This document shows positions 25,060 to 34,580 of a DNA stretch of 64,000 nucleotides, one piece after another. A program made the position numbers and the translations under genes. Each line of letters starts with the position of its first letter. Position 1 is the first letter of the stretch. Source of the stretch: Roseiarcus sp963779095 (GTDB lineage: Bacteria; Pseudomonadota; Alphaproteobacteria; Rhizobiales; Beijerinckiaceae); assembly GCA_963779095.1 (NCBI GenBank), contig CAVZWU010000001.1, forward strand, positions 124,001 to 188,000, read 5' to 3'. The notes under the pieces were generated by a model that did no database searches, was not told the DNA's origin, and saw only the letters and a list, made by a program, of their open reading frames with translations.

Positions 25060-25790
25060 TAGCTCACGTCGACGATCTCATCGATCGATGTCTCAGCGAT
25101 CTTCTTGTCGAGCACGATCTTGCCTCTCGCCATCGCGACGACGCGCTGGCAGGAGACGAAGACGTGGTGAAGGTTGTGGCTGATGAGAATCGCGGTCACG
25201 TTCTGGGCCGCAAGCCCCTTGACGAAGCCGAGCACCTTCGAGGTCTCCCGGACGGAGAGATGGTTGGTCGGCTCGTCGAGAATGAGGACCTTCGACTTGA
25301 AGTACATGGCGCGGGCGATGGCGACGCCCTGCCTCTGGCCGCCGGACAGTTCCCCGACCAGCGTATCGGGCGACCTCAGATGAAGGTCGACGTCAGCGAT
25401 GGCGCGGACCGAATCCCTGCGCATCCTGCGCTGATCCATGATCCCAATTCCCCCCGCCGAAAGGGTCAGCGGTTCGCGGCCGATGAAGAGATTGCGTGCG
25501 ACCGACATATTCGGGACGAGGGAATTGTACTGATAGACGGTCTCGATCCCGAGCCGCATCGCTGACTTCGGCGACCGGAGCGCAACAGTCCGGCCCTCAA
25601 CTCGGATCTCGCCGCTGTCAGGAAGCTCGACCCCGGACAGAACTTTGATGAGCGTCGACTTGCTGGCCCCATTGTCGCCGACAAGTCCGACGGGCTCGCC
25701 GGGTTCGAGATCGAGATCGATGCCGTTCAGGGCGTGCACGCCTGAATACCATTTGTGGAGGCCCCTGATCGATATGATCGGCGTGGGCAC
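25059..25790 (-). CDS. Sugar ABC transporter ATP-binding protein, single domain, altered Walker A
   Basis: 243 residues from a GTG start. It resembles the first ATPase domain of the RbsA/FrcA group: ISIRGLHKWYSGVHALNGID, QYNSLVPNMSVARNLFIGRE, signature LSGGQRQGVAIARAM, Walker B VLILDEPTNHLS and the switch His in ILISHNLHH. The Walker A reads GDNGASKST, with Ser where the invariant Gly before Lys is expected, which would probably weaken ATP binding. The 3' end meets IS630-A: the TAA stop (25061-25059) is made partly of the duplicated TA, so a few original C-terminal residues may be lost. Last gene of a binding protein-permease-ATPase operon. Confidence 0.8.
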   Translation of the reverse strand: MPTPIISIRGLHKWYSGVHALNGIDLDLEPGEPVGLVGDNGASKSTLIKVLSGVELPDSGEIRVEGRTVALRSPKSAMRLGIETVYQYNSLVPNMSVARNLFIGREPLTLSAGGIGIMDQRRMRRDSVRAIADVDLHLRSPDTLVGELSGGQRQGVAIARAMYFKSKVLILDEPTNHLSVRETSKVLGFVKGLAAQNVTAILISHNLHHVFVSCQRVVAMARGKIVLDKKIAETSIDEIVDVS

Positions 25791-25793
25791 GGC

Positions 25794-26772
25794 TCACACC
25801 TCCAGTTTGATTTTGCGCGCGGTGCGCCTGAGCCACGAATTGCCGACCACCGCAAACACTGTCAGCGCGCCGATCGCGAATTTGAACCAGTTCGCATCGA
25901 TACGCGACAGGACAAGGCCGTTGTCGATCACGCGGATGAGAAGCGCGCCGACGACCGCGCCAAAAACGGTGCCGACGCCTCCGGTGAGCGCCACCCCGCC
26001 GATCACCGAACCCGCGATCGCCTGCAATTCCAGGGTCTCGCCCAGATTGGGAAAGGGCGATTTCAGGCGAAAGACCTGAACCGTTCCTGCAAGGCCCGCG
26101 AGGATCGAGCACATCATGAAGCAGGCGAACTTGACCCTCATGACCGGAATGCCCATCGAGCGCGCCGCCTCGATGAACCCGCCGGTCGCGCTGATCCAGT
26201 TGCCGAAATTCGTCCTCGCCATGACCGCCAAGGCGAGCAGGACGAGCGCCACGAACCAGACGAACGACGCCCGGAAGAGGCCGCCGCCGATAAAGTCGGT
26301 GAACAAGGCCATCGGGATCTTGTCGACCGCGAGCAAGGGAGGAAATCCGCCCGACATCACGATGGTGAGCGAGCGCACCATGAAGAGCATGCCAAGCGTG
26401 GTGATGAAGCTTGGGATATCGAACTTGAGCGTGATGAACGCGTTGAGAAAGCCGATGACCGCGCAGATCAGAACCCCGACGGCGAACGCCGGCCAGAACG
26501 GAACGCCGGCGTTCAGCATGAGCGCAATGCTCATCGGCATGATGGCGAAGACCGAGCCGACCGAGAGATCGAATTCGCCGCAGATCATCAGCATGGCGAA
26601 GCCGATCGTCACCGCCCCGACCTCGGGCAGGAGGCCGAGCACGCCGCGGATGTTTTGAAACGAGAGGAAAATCCCGTTCGAGCGGATTTCGAAGAACGCC
26701 GTCAGCACAATGAGGAGGAGAATCCCGAGCAAGCTCGGGCTTCTCCAGGTAAATCTTCAGCGCTCTTTTCAT
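25794..26772 (-). CDS. Sugar ABC transporter permease (RbsC family), frameshift near the start
   Basis: About 325 residues with some eight to ten membrane segments. Family blocks: LPEVGAVTIGFAMLMICGEF, DLSVGSVFAIM, the EAA-like loop region GNWISATGGFIEAARSMGIP, and GVALTGGVGTVFGAVVGALL. The natural start is MKRALKIYLEKPE at 26772, but the frame changes by one base near 26730, just before LLGILLLIVLTAFFEIR. A shortened protein could start at 26732. It lies between the ATPase (3-base gap) and the binding-protein gene. Confidence 0.82.
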
Positions 26773-26900
26773 TTAAGTCTTCGGCCGCGTGGCGAGGAGA
26801 GCAAGTTGCAATTGGGTCAAGCCGGCTCACGTCGCGAGCGCAGGTTCACGCCCGGAAAGGCAGGCGATCGGGGGCCGGGCGCAAGCCACCCGGATCGCAG

Positions 26901-26924
26901 GCCCCGGGCTTGAGAGCCCGGGGC
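26901..26924. promoter_or_regulatory. Perfect 10-bp hairpin between binding-protein and permease genes
   Basis: GCCCCGGGCT, TGAG loop, AGCCCGGGGC: a perfect stem 21 bases after the binding-protein stop on the minus strand, with no T-run. Hairpins at this place in ABC operons usually stabilise the binding-protein mRNA or reduce readthrough to the membrane genes. Confidence 0.65.
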
Positions 26925-26944
26925 GTCGCGATGAGGATAAACTC

Positions 26945-27920
26945 TTAGCGGAGGCCCTTTGCGGCCATGGCTGCGATCGAGTCCGCCTGGGACGGAAGCA
27001 CGAGACCGTTGCCGGTGTCGATGTCCGAGGGCGCAAGTCCGACCGTTTTCGCCAGATAGGCTTCCATGACCGGCATGAAGCCCTGCATGTAGGGCTGCTG
27101 ATCGGCGTGAGCCTGAATGTAGCCGGACTTCATCTCCTGCAGGACGTCCGACTCCACGTCGAAGCCGCCGATGATGATCTTACCGGGCGGAATGCCGCGG
27201 TCCTTTAGCCATTGCGCGACCGCGACGTCGAGCGAGCCCGTCTCGATATAGGCCGTCGTGTCCGGATGCGCATTGAGATACGCGCCGACACGATCCGATG
27301 TCGTGGCTGGATCCGCCCCGACGTCCAGCTTGGTGATGGTGAGCTCACGCCCCGGATTGGCCCGCCTTGAAGTCCTCGAGCCCCTTCACAATGCCCGCGG
27401 CGCGCTGCTCGGACCAGTTGGCGCCGGGAACGTTGACGCCGATGAGGACGTTGATCGGCCCCTCCTTGGGGAACAAGGTCGAAAGCTGTTTCGTCAGCGC
27501 GATCCCCGAAGCCAGAAAGGCCGGCCCGATGTAGGACTGGCGCGCATTGTGGCCCGGAGTGACATCATCGTTGTTGATCGCGATGACGATGATGCCCTTG
27601 GCCCGCGCGTCGGCGACGACCTTGGTGAAGGCGTTGTTGTCCGGAAGCGTCAGGATCAGCGCGTCAGGGTTGGTGGCGAGCGCCGCATCGACGTTGGTCA
27701 GCTCTTCCTGAACCGACATGTTCGTATTGGTGAAGACCATTTGACAGTCGGCCTGGATCTTGCCGCAGGCGTCTTCGAAGCCTTTCTTGACCGGCTGCCA
27801 GAATTCGTTCGCGGTCGAACCGTGAATGACCAGGGCGATTTTGATCGGATCGGCCGCCGCCGGCGCGGCCGCAGCCGCTGCAAATCCAAGCACGCCTAGT
27901 CCGAGCGCCAAGCCCCTCAT
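26945..27920 (-). CDS. Sugar ABC transporter periplasmic binding protein, one frameshift
   Basis: About 324 residues with a signal peptide (LGFAAAAAAPAAADP) and GAGG before the ATG at 27920. The fold is the periplasmic-binding-protein type I of ribose-like systems: IKIALVIHGSTANEFWQPVK, ALILTLPDNNAFTKVVADAR, ANWSEQRAAGIVKGLEDF. After the frame change near 27350 it continues GRELTITKLDVGADP, KIIIGGFDVESDVLQEMKSG and YIQAHADQQPYMQGFMPVME. It delivers its ligand to the permease/ATPase encoded downstream. The ligand is unknown; the group includes inositol- and ribose-type proteins. Confidence 0.82.
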
Positions 27921-28045
27921 CGCAGTCCTCCCCGATTTTGTGCGGCTCAATTGGTCGAGCCGTTTGCGAGTCGTAATGATCTTTCAACCACGCCGCAAGC
28001 GCATGCGGCGCAACCGCTCATTCAGGAGCGCCGCTGCCCCGCCGC

Positions 28046-29263
28046 TCAAGCCTGCTTTTTGAGCTTCACCACATTGTGCAGCGTCGTGTCCGCCGTCTCG
28101 AAGAAGCGCCGGACGCCGCGCGCGGCCTGCCGGATGCGCTGCTCGTTCTCGACCAGCGCCAGGCGTACGTAATCGTCGCCGTGCTCGCCGAAGCCGACCC
28201 CCGGCGCGACGGCGACATCGGCCTTCTCGATCAAAAGCTTCGCAAATTCGAGGCTGCCGAGATGCCGGAAGCGCTCGGGCACCGGCGTCCAGGCGAACAT
28301 CGAGGCGCTGGGCTTTTCGATTCCCCAGCCGGCGGCGGCGAAGCTCTCGATCATCACGTCGCGCCGGCGCTTGTAGGTCGCGCGCATCTCGCGCACGCAA
28401 TCGTCGGGTCCGTTGAGCGCGGCGGCGGCGGCGACCTGGATCGGCGTATAGGCGCCGTAGTCGAGATAGGACTTGACCCGTCCGAGCGCCGCCAGCAGCC
28501 GTTCGTTGCCGACCGCGAACCCGATCCGCCAGCCGGCCATCGAGAACGTCTTCGACATCGAAGTGAACTCGACCGCGACCTCGAAGGCGCCGGGCGCCTG
28601 CAGAATCGACGGCGGGGGCGCATCGTCGAAATAGACCTCGGCGTAGGCGATGTCGGAAAGCACGAAAATCTCGTGCTTCTTCGCGAACAGCACGAGGTCC
28701 TTATAGAAGTCGAGCGAGGCGACCGTCGCGGTCGGGTTGGACGGATAGCAGACCACGACAGCGATCGGCTTCGGGATCGAATGGACGATCGCGCGCTCGA
28801 GCGCGGTGAAGAACTCGGGGCCGGGCTCCGCCGGAACCGAACGGATGACGCCGCCGGCCATCAGAAAGCCGAAGGCGTGGATCGGATAGGATGGGTTCGG
28901 CACCAGCACAACATCGCCCGGCGCCGTGATCGCCTGGGCCATGTTGGCGAAGCCTTCCTTCGAGCCGAGCGTCGCGACGACTTGCGTCTCGGGATCGAGC
29001 TTGACGCCGAACCGGCGCGCATAATAGCCGGCCTGGGCGCGGCGGAGCCCAGCGATGCCTTTCGAGGCCGAATAGCGGTCGGTGCGCGGCTTGCCGACCG
29101 TTTCTACAAGCTTGTCGATCACATGCTTGGGCGCGGGCAGGTCGGGATTGCCCATGCCGAGATCGACGATATCGGCGCCGCCGGCGCGAGCCTTGGCCTT
29201 GAGCGTGTTGACCTGTTCGAAGACATAAGGCGGCAGACGCCGCACGCGGTGAAAATCACTCAT
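28046..29263 (-). CDS. Class I/II PLP aminotransferase (AlaC/LL-DAP aminotransferase-like)
   Basis: 405 residues, intact. FHRVRRLPPYVFEQVNTLKA and DIVDLGMGNPDLPAPKHVID open the protein. The fold I aminotransferase motifs follow: YSASKGIAGLRRAQAGYYAR, VLVPNPSYPIHAFGF, VVCYPSNPTATVASLDFYKD, the PLP lysine in SMSKTFSMAGWRIGFAVGN, and the substrate Arg in DDYVRLALVENEQR. Close relatives act on alanine, glutamate or diaminopimelate; the exact substrate cannot be settled here. Not obviously part of an operon. Confidence 0.85.
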   Translation of the reverse strand: MSDFHRVRRLPPYVFEQVNTLKAKARAGGADIVDLGMGNPDLPAPKHVIDKLVETVGKPRTDRYSASKGIAGLRRAQAGYYARRFGVKLDPETQVVATLGSKEGFANMAQAITAPGDVVLVPNPSYPIHAFGFLMAGGVIRSVPAEPGPEFFTALERAIVHSIPKPIAVVVCYPSNPTATVASLDFYKDLVLFAKKHEIFVLSDIAYAEVYFDDAPPPSILQAPGAFEVAVEFTSMSKTFSMAGWRIGFAVGNERLLAALGRVKSYLDYGAYTPIQVAAAAALNGPDDCVREMRATYKRRRDVMIESFAAAGWGIEKPSASMFAWTPVPERFRHLGSLEFAKLLIEKADVAVAPGVGFGEHGDDYVRLALVENEQRIRQAARGVRRFFETADTTLHNVVKLKKQA

Positions 29264-29357
29264 CGCAGTCCCTGGTCTTGGGTTTTGTCGCGCTTCAGCC
29301 GACCCGCCGATTCGGTTCTGTACCATCGGAAGGTCAGGAGCGCCAAACAGGATATTG

Positions 29358-29789
29358 CTACGGCTTGGCGGCTGCGGAGCCTTGCTTCTTTTGCGCCGCC
29401 TGGCCATCCGTGTCATCGGCCAGCGCTTTGGCCGCCGGCGGAAAGGCTTGGCGGAGCGTATTGTGCTGTTTCTCGATCCCGTCGAGGTCGCTCTTCATCG
29501 CCTTGAGCTGGTCCTTCTTCAATGTCGGCCGCTTGGGCTCGGGCGGCGGCTGGAACACCGGAATATAGTCGAGATCGCCGGACGGTCTGGTTTTGTCGAC
29601 GAAATCAGCTGGCGACCCAACGTCGGTAGCGAATCCAAAGATCTTCGCCGCCTGTTTCAGGATGCTGTCCTGTTGCTGGGCATGGACTTCCGGCTCAAGC
29701 GCGAAGAGCGAAACAAAGGCGAGAAACCCGGCCAATAGGGGTCTGCCTGGGCGGCGAGCGGCGCTCTGCGCGGAAATCATGCAAAACAT
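29358..29789 (-). CDS. Conserved exported protein, unknown function
   Basis: 143 residues. Signal peptide LLAGFLAFVSLFALEPEVHA, then a charged region with QDSILKQAAKIFGFATDVGS, PADFVDKTRPSGDLDYIPVF and QPPPEPKRPTLKKDQLKAMK, and an Ala/Lys-rich end. Similar periplasmic proteins occur next to aminotransferase or PHB genes in Hyphomicrobiales. I cannot assign a function. Divergent from phaC with about 100 bases between them. Confidence 0.6.
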   Translation of the reverse strand: MFCMISAQSAARRPGRPLLAGFLAFVSLFALEPEVHAQQQDSILKQAAKIFGFATDVGSPADFVDKTRPSGDLDYIPVFQPPPEPKRPTLKKDQLKAMKSDLDGIEKQHNTLRQAFPPAAKALADDTDGQAAQKKQGSAAAKP

Positions 29790-29887
29790 TTTTCTGTCCG
29801 AAGGCCCTGATAGCGTCGCAGTCTGGTAGTGACCTATTATGACAAAAACGGGACCTCGCGTCCGGGATCGACAGGAAACGCTTGTCC

Positions 29888-32119
29888 ATGGCCAAGACCC
29901 GTCCGCCTAAACAAAGGGCGCTCAAGAAATCCGCGCCGGAGGCCGGCACCGAGAGCTCGGCCGTGCCCCGCGCCGGGGTGCGGCCGCGAGGCGACGGGCA
30001 TAAGCTCGCCCGCAAGGCGCCTTTCGCGAAGGCCGCTCGGAATCAAAGCGCGGCGAAGGCTCCCAGGACCGCGCCGGCGGCTCGGAAAGCAGCCGACCCG
30101 CCGACCCTTGCGCATTACAGGAAATCGCCTTCCGAGACCCGGCATGCCGACCGGCGAACCGCAAACGAGGTCCAGAGCGCGCCTGCCTCAGCCGAGCGGC
30201 CCTCCGCGCCGCCGGCGAACAGGGCAAGCTCCCAAAGCGCTGGCGAAAGACAGGTCTCGCCGGCCGCGGCGCCGGCCCCATCCGCTGCAGCGCCGCCGGC
30301 CGCGCCGATCGCCTCCTTTGATCCAGCGCCAGCCGCGGGCGCCCAACCTCCCGTCCCCGACGTGGAGGCGCTCGCCCGCAACATCGCGCTCGCGATCGAG
30401 CAGGGCGGCAAGGCGCTCGCCGCCTACTTGCGCCCGCGAGAGAGCGGGGAGATCAAGACCACGACCGCCGATGACATCGGCGAAGTGGTTCGTTCCATCG
30501 GCCGGGTGGCCGAACATTACATGGCTGATCCTCAGCGGGCCTTTAAGGCGCAAGCGGCGCTGACCACGCAGTTCATCGATCTCTGGGGTTCGACATTACA
30601 GCGCCTCCAGGGCGAACAAGCGCCGCCCATCGCCGCGCCCGACGCCGCCGACAAGCGCTTCGCCGATCCCGCCTGGCGCGACAATCCGTATTTCGACTTC
30701 ATCAAGCAGGCCTACGTGCTGACGACGCGCTGGGCGGACGATCTGGTCAAGCGCGCCGATGATCTCGATCCCCACGAGCGCGACAAGGCGCAATTCTACC
30801 TCCGCCAGGTGACCGCCGCGCTGTCGCCCTCGAACTTCCTCGCCACCAATCCGGAGCTTCTGCGCACGACAATCGCCGAAAGCGGCGAGAATCTGGCGCG
30901 AGGCCTGAAAATGCTGGTCGAAGACATCGAGGCTGGACATGGCGAGTTGCGCATTCGCCAGTCGGACGCGCGCGCTTTCACGTTCGGCGTCAACATGGCG
31001 GCGACGCCAGGAAAGGTGATCTTCCGCAACGCGCTGATGGAGCTCATTCAGTACGAGCCGACCACGCCCGAAGTCTACAAGCGCCCGCTGCTTATCGTGC
31101 CGCCGTGGATCAACAAGTACTATGTGCTCGACCTCAATCCGGAGAAATCGTTTGTCCGCTGGGCGGTGGGGCAGGGGCTTACGGTCTTCGTCGTCTCCTG
31201 GGTCAATCCGGACGAACGGCACGCCGGCAAGGATTTCGACAGTTACATGCGCGAAGGCATCCTCGCCGCGCTCGACGCTGTCGAACAGGCCACAGGCGAG
31301 CGTGAGGTCGCGGCGATCGGCTATTGCGTCGGCGGCACGCTGCTCGCCGCAACGCTCGCCTATATGGCCGAAGTCGGCGACAGGCGGATAACCAGCGCGA
31401 CGTTATTCGCCACCCAGATCGACTTCGCCGACGCTGGCGACCTCAAGGTGTTCGTCGACGCCGAGCAATTGAAGGCGGTCGAGGAAAGGATGGCCGAGCA
31501 CGGCTATCTCGAAGGTTCGCAGATGGCCAACGCCTTCAACATGCTGAGGCCGAACGAGCTCATCTGGTCGTACTACGTCAACAACTATTTGAAGGGTAAG
31601 GAGCCGATGCCCTTCGACCTCCTGGTCTGGAACTCGGACTCGACCCGCATGCCCGCCGCCAACCACAAGTTCTACCTGCGGCACTGCTATCTGCAGAACG
31701 ATCTGTCGAACGGCCGCATGGTGCTCGGCGGCAAGACGCTCGATCTCAAGAAGGTGACGATCCCGGTCTATGAACTGGCGACCAAAGAGGACCACATCGC
31801 GCCGGCCCGTTCGGTGTTCACCGGGGCCAAGCGCTTCGGCGGGCCCGTGCGCTACGTGATGGCGGGGTCGGGCCATATCGCGGGCGTCGTCAACCCGCCG
31901 ACGAAGCCGAAGTATCAGTTCTGGGCGGACGGGCCGCCCGACGGCGCGTTCGACGAATGGATGGCGAAGGCGAAGGAGACGGCAGGCTCGTGGTGGCCGG
32001 ATTGGGCCGAGTGGGTCATCGCCCAGGCTCCGGCCAAGGTCCCGGCCCGCAAGCCCGGCGGCGGCAAGCTGAAACCGCTATGCGACGCGCCGGGGGACTA
32101 CGTGCGCGTGAAGGCGTAA
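29888..32119 (+). CDS. phaC: Class I poly(3-hydroxyalkanoate) synthase with long basic N-terminal extension
   Basis: 743 residues, intact. The catalytic alpha/beta hydrolase core contains the lipase-like box GYCVGGT with the nucleophilic Cys, the Asp in ELATKEDHIAP and the His in AGSGHIAGVVNPP. Upstream lie the family segments KRPLLIVPPWINKYYVLDLN and FVVSWVNPDERHAGKDF. The enzyme polymerises hydroxyacyl-CoA at the granule surface. Class I enzymes are usually about 600 residues. Here a basic, Ala/Pro-rich extension of about 155 residues (KKSAPEAG, ARKAPFAKAARNQSAAKAPR) precedes the usual start near VEALARNIA (30362). Single gene; phaA/phaB are not in the window. Confidence 0.93.
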   Translation: MAKTRPPKQRALKKSAPEAGTESSAVPRAGVRPRGDGHKLARKAPFAKAARNQSAAKAPRTAPAARKAADPPTLAHYRKSPSETRHADRRTANEVQSAPASAERPSAPPANRASSQSAGERQVSPAAAPAPSAAAPPAAPIASFDPAPAAGAQPPVPDVEALARNIALAIEQGGKALAAYLRPRESGEIKTTTADDIGEVVRSIGRVAEHYMADPQRAFKAQAALTTQFIDLWGSTLQRLQGEQAPPIAAPDAADKRFADPAWRDNPYFDFIKQAYVLTTRWADDLVKRADDLDPHERDKAQFYLRQVTAALSPSNFLATNPELLRTTIAESGENLARGLKMLVEDIEAGHGELRIRQSDARAFTFGVNMAATPGKVIFRNALMELIQYEPTTPEVYKRPLLIVPPWINKYYVLDLNPEKSFVRWAVGQGLTVFVVSWVNPDERHAGKDFDSYMREGILAALDAVEQATGEREVAAIGYCVGGTLLAATLAYMAEVGDRRITSATLFATQIDFADAGDLKVFVDAEQLKAVEERMAEHGYLEGSQMANAFNMLRPNELIWSYYVNNYLKGKEPMPFDLLVWNSDSTRMPAANHKFYLRHCYLQNDLSNGRMVLGGKTLDLKKVTIPVYELATKEDHIAPARSVFTGAKRFGGPVRYVMAGSGHIAGVVNPPTKPKYQFWADGPPDGAFDEWMAKAKETAGSWWPDWAEWVIAQAPAKVPARKPGGGKLKPLCDAPGDYVRVKA

Positions 32120-32170
32120 GGGCGCTGTTTCAAGGCCGCCGAGCTTGAGCGACCTGACGGTCGCCCGAGC

Positions 32171-32638
32171 TCAACCCGACGTCGCTTTATTCGCGATATA
32201 GGGAACGAAAAGCGAGACGCCGGAGGTCAGGAAGGCCGCGCCCTGAAGAGCGCTGTCGGGAAACTTTCCGGTCTGTGTCAGGCTCCAGACGCAGGCGCAG
32301 CCAATCGACACGTACAAGATGAGAATGCTCATCATCCCCATCATCGCGATCAGCCGGCTCATGCTCGATTTGGCGACCGATTGAGTTATTTTCTGGCCCG
32401 GATTCTTGGGATCGTCGACGGTCACCACGGTCTGCTCGCTGAGCGCGTCGGCGAGCGACCACGTCGAGCTCGAAAGAATATCCCGAATGCTCAGGATCGC
32501 TATCGTCGTCCCGAGCAAAAGGACGCAGATGAGAATATACCCAACGCTCGCTTGCGGCGTGTACCAGAGACCTCCGATGACGAGGGCTCCGATCAAGAGG
32601 ATCGTGAACACCAAGGTCTGCCAATATGATGTGCGCAT
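32171..32638 (-). CDS. Small membrane protein, unknown function
   Basis: 155 residues with four likely transmembrane helices: TLVFTILLIGALVIGGLWY, GYILICVLLLGTTIAIL, MMGMMSILILYVSIGCACVW and GAAFLTSGVSLFVPYIA. A cytoplasmic or periplasmic loop of about 45 residues carries SSSTWSLADALSEQTVVTVD. No family recognised. Convergent with phaC. Confidence 0.55.
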   Translation of the reverse strand: MRTSYWQTLVFTILLIGALVIGGLWYTPQASVGYILICVLLLGTTIAILSIRDILSSSTWSLADALSEQTVVTVDDPKNPGQKITQSVAKSSMSRLIAMMGMMSILILYVSIGCACVWSLTQTGKFPDSALQGAAFLTSGVSLFVPYIANKATSG

Positions 32639-32886
32639 GCGTCCCCCCCGGGGCCCGGCGCGCCCCACGCCAGACAAGAATTGCTATACCAACGGACGAG
32701 GGTCGTCGAGGTAAGAAGGAGCTCAGCGTCGCGGGGAGTCCGGTCGTCTTACCCACGCGGCGGATCGAGGGAATGACCGGCTGGGCGCGCAATTGCCGAG
32801 CGTCGGAAGCAAAATCCTGGAGGAAAGACGCTTAACCTCCGGCGAGAGCGCGGAGCGGTCGTTGCGTTCCCGCTCTTTGTGCTAGG

Positions 32887-33975
32887 ATGGCTCGAGTTGA
32901 CAGAAGGAGATCAAGATTGCCCGAAGCGCCCCGAGCCGCTCCGCGCGCTGCTCTTGGATCGCTCGTGCTGATCGCCGCGGTGGTCGCCTTCACCGCCGCA
33001 GCCTTCGCCTACACGGCCGGATGGTTCTCGCCGGGACGGTTGACGCCGGAGAAGCTGGTTGACGGTTTCGATCTCAGATCCCCGCCGCCGCTCGGCCACC
33101 GGCGCAATCACGCCAAGGGAATCTGCTTCACAGGCATGTTCGAGTCCAACGGCGCCGGATCGGAGCTGTCGAAGGCTCAAGTCTTCGCCAAGGGTTCCTA
33201 TCCGGTGATTGGGCGCTTCAATCTCGGCACGCCGAACCCGAACGCCGATGACGCCAAGGAGCGCGTGCGCGGCTTGGGCGTCATGATCTCCACGCCGGAC
33301 CGACAGGAATGGCGAATGGCGATGATCGATCCGCCGTTCTTCCCCGTCTCGACGCCTGACGCTTTTCACGCGCTTCAACTCGCCTCCGCAAGCAAGGAGC
33401 CGGACGCGATGGCGAAGTTCGCCGCAGCCCATCCCGAGATCGCGGCATTCGGCGGCTGGGCCAAAAGCGCCCCGTGGACGGACAGCTACGCCGAGGAGCG
33501 CTACAACAGCCTCGATAGCTTCATCTTCACCGACTCGTCCGGGAACGATCATGCGGTGCGCTGGTCGTTTGCGCCGGCGGCGCAGCCGGTCTCCGTCCCG
33601 CCCGAGGAACTGGCGAAGCGCGGCCCTAACTTCCTCGAAACCGAGATTTCCGACCGCATCAAGAGCGGCCCAGCCCGCTGGACGATGCTGGTCACCGTCG
33701 CCAACCCAGGCGATCAGACGGTGGATCCGAGCAAGGCGTGGCCCGAGGACCGTCGCAGCGTCGATGTTGGGACGCTCGTCGTCCAGCGGACCGAAGCTGA
33801 GGCGGACGGCCCCTGCCGCGACATCAATTTCGATCCGACCGTCCTGCCGAACGGAATACGGGTCTCGGACGATCCGTTCCCTGCAGCCCGCTCATCGGCT
33901 TACAGGGTGTCCTACGACCGCCGCACGGCCGAGGAAAAAGACTACCCGCGAACCGCCGCCGGGGCCGCCCAATGA
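32887..33975 (+). CDS. Membrane-anchored catalase-family peroxidase (SrpA-like)
   Basis: 362 residues. An N-terminal signal anchor (LGSLVLIAAVVAFTAAAFAY) leads to a small catalase fold: KLVDGFDLRSPPPLGHRRNH (distal His region), RFNLGTPNPNADDAKERVRG, LGVMISTPDRQEWRMAMIDP, and FLETEISDRIKSGPARWTML. A heme-ligand Tyr is expected near the C-terminus (VSYDRRTAEEKDYP). SrpA-type proteins use peroxide as oxidant outside the cytoplasm. The stop overlaps the cytochrome b561 start (ATGA), so the two act together, possibly by electron transfer (inference). Confidence 0.82.
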   Translation: MARVDRRRSRLPEAPRAAPRAALGSLVLIAAVVAFTAAAFAYTAGWFSPGRLTPEKLVDGFDLRSPPPLGHRRNHAKGICFTGMFESNGAGSELSKAQVFAKGSYPVIGRFNLGTPNPNADDAKERVRGLGVMISTPDRQEWRMAMIDPPFFPVSTPDAFHALQLASASKEPDAMAKFAAAHPEIAAFGGWAKSAPWTDSYAEERYNSLDSFIFTDSSGNDHAVRWSFAPAAQPVSVPPEELAKRGPNFLETEISDRIKSGPARWTMLVTVANPGDQTVDPSKAWPEDRRSVDVGTLVVQRTEAEADGPCRDINFDPTVLPNGIRVSDDPFPAARSSAYRVSYDRRTAEEKDYPRTAAGAAQ

Positions 33976-34547
33976 CGAACATTCCGCGCTTCACCCCGCT
34001 CCAGCGGACGCTGCACTGGCTCATGGCCGTCTGTGTCCTGGCGATGCTGTTCATCGGCGGCGGCATGGCCTCCTCGGTCGCGCCGAAATATTTGACGCTC
34101 GTCGCTATTCACAAAACGCTCGGCATCGCGATTCTCATTCTCGCGCTGATCCGCCTCGCGGTGCGCCTGCGCTACGGCGCCCCGCCTCTACCCATCGACC
34201 TGCCAGAGCCGATGAAGCTCGCGGCGCACCTCTCGCACTATGTGCTCTACGCGCTCATGATCGCGATGCCGCTGATCGGCTGGGCGATGCTGTCAGCCGC
34301 CGAGTATCCGGTGGTTTTGTGGCCGGGTGTCTGGCTGCCGCGGATCGTGCCGCAAAGCGCGAGCCTGCACACGGCGCTGTGGAACGCGCATTTCTATCTC
34401 GCCTTCCTCTTTTTCGCAGTGATCCTCATGCATGTCGCCGCGGCGCTGTTCCATGCCCTGGTGCGGCGCGATGGCGTGTTCGAGGCCATGGGTCCGCAAT
34501 TGACGTATGACGAGATCGCGCCCGCGGGGCGACTGCCGGCGCGCTAG
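33972..34547 (+). CDS. Cytochrome b561 (CybB-type membrane b-heme protein)
   Basis: 191 residues, four membrane helices. Conserved histidines: TLHWLMAVCVLAMLFIGG (H16), VAIHKTLGIAILILALIRLA, AHLSHYVLYALMIAMPLIGW and LHTALWNAHFYLAFLFFAVI, followed by LMHVAAALFHALVRRDGV. These bind two b hemes in the membrane. The 4-base overlap with the catalase-like gene implies coupled translation. Confidence 0.88.
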   Translation: MTNIPRFTPLQRTLHWLMAVCVLAMLFIGGGMASSVAPKYLTLVAIHKTLGIAILILALIRLAVRLRYGAPPLPIDLPEPMKLAAHLSHYVLYALMIAMPLIGWAMLSAAEYPVVLWPGVWLPRIVPQSASLHTALWNAHFYLAFLFFAVILMHVAAALFHALVRRDGVFEAMGPQLTYDEIAPAGRLPAR

Positions 34548-34580
34548 CAACGCCGAAGCGAAATCTCTACTGGAGTCGCC

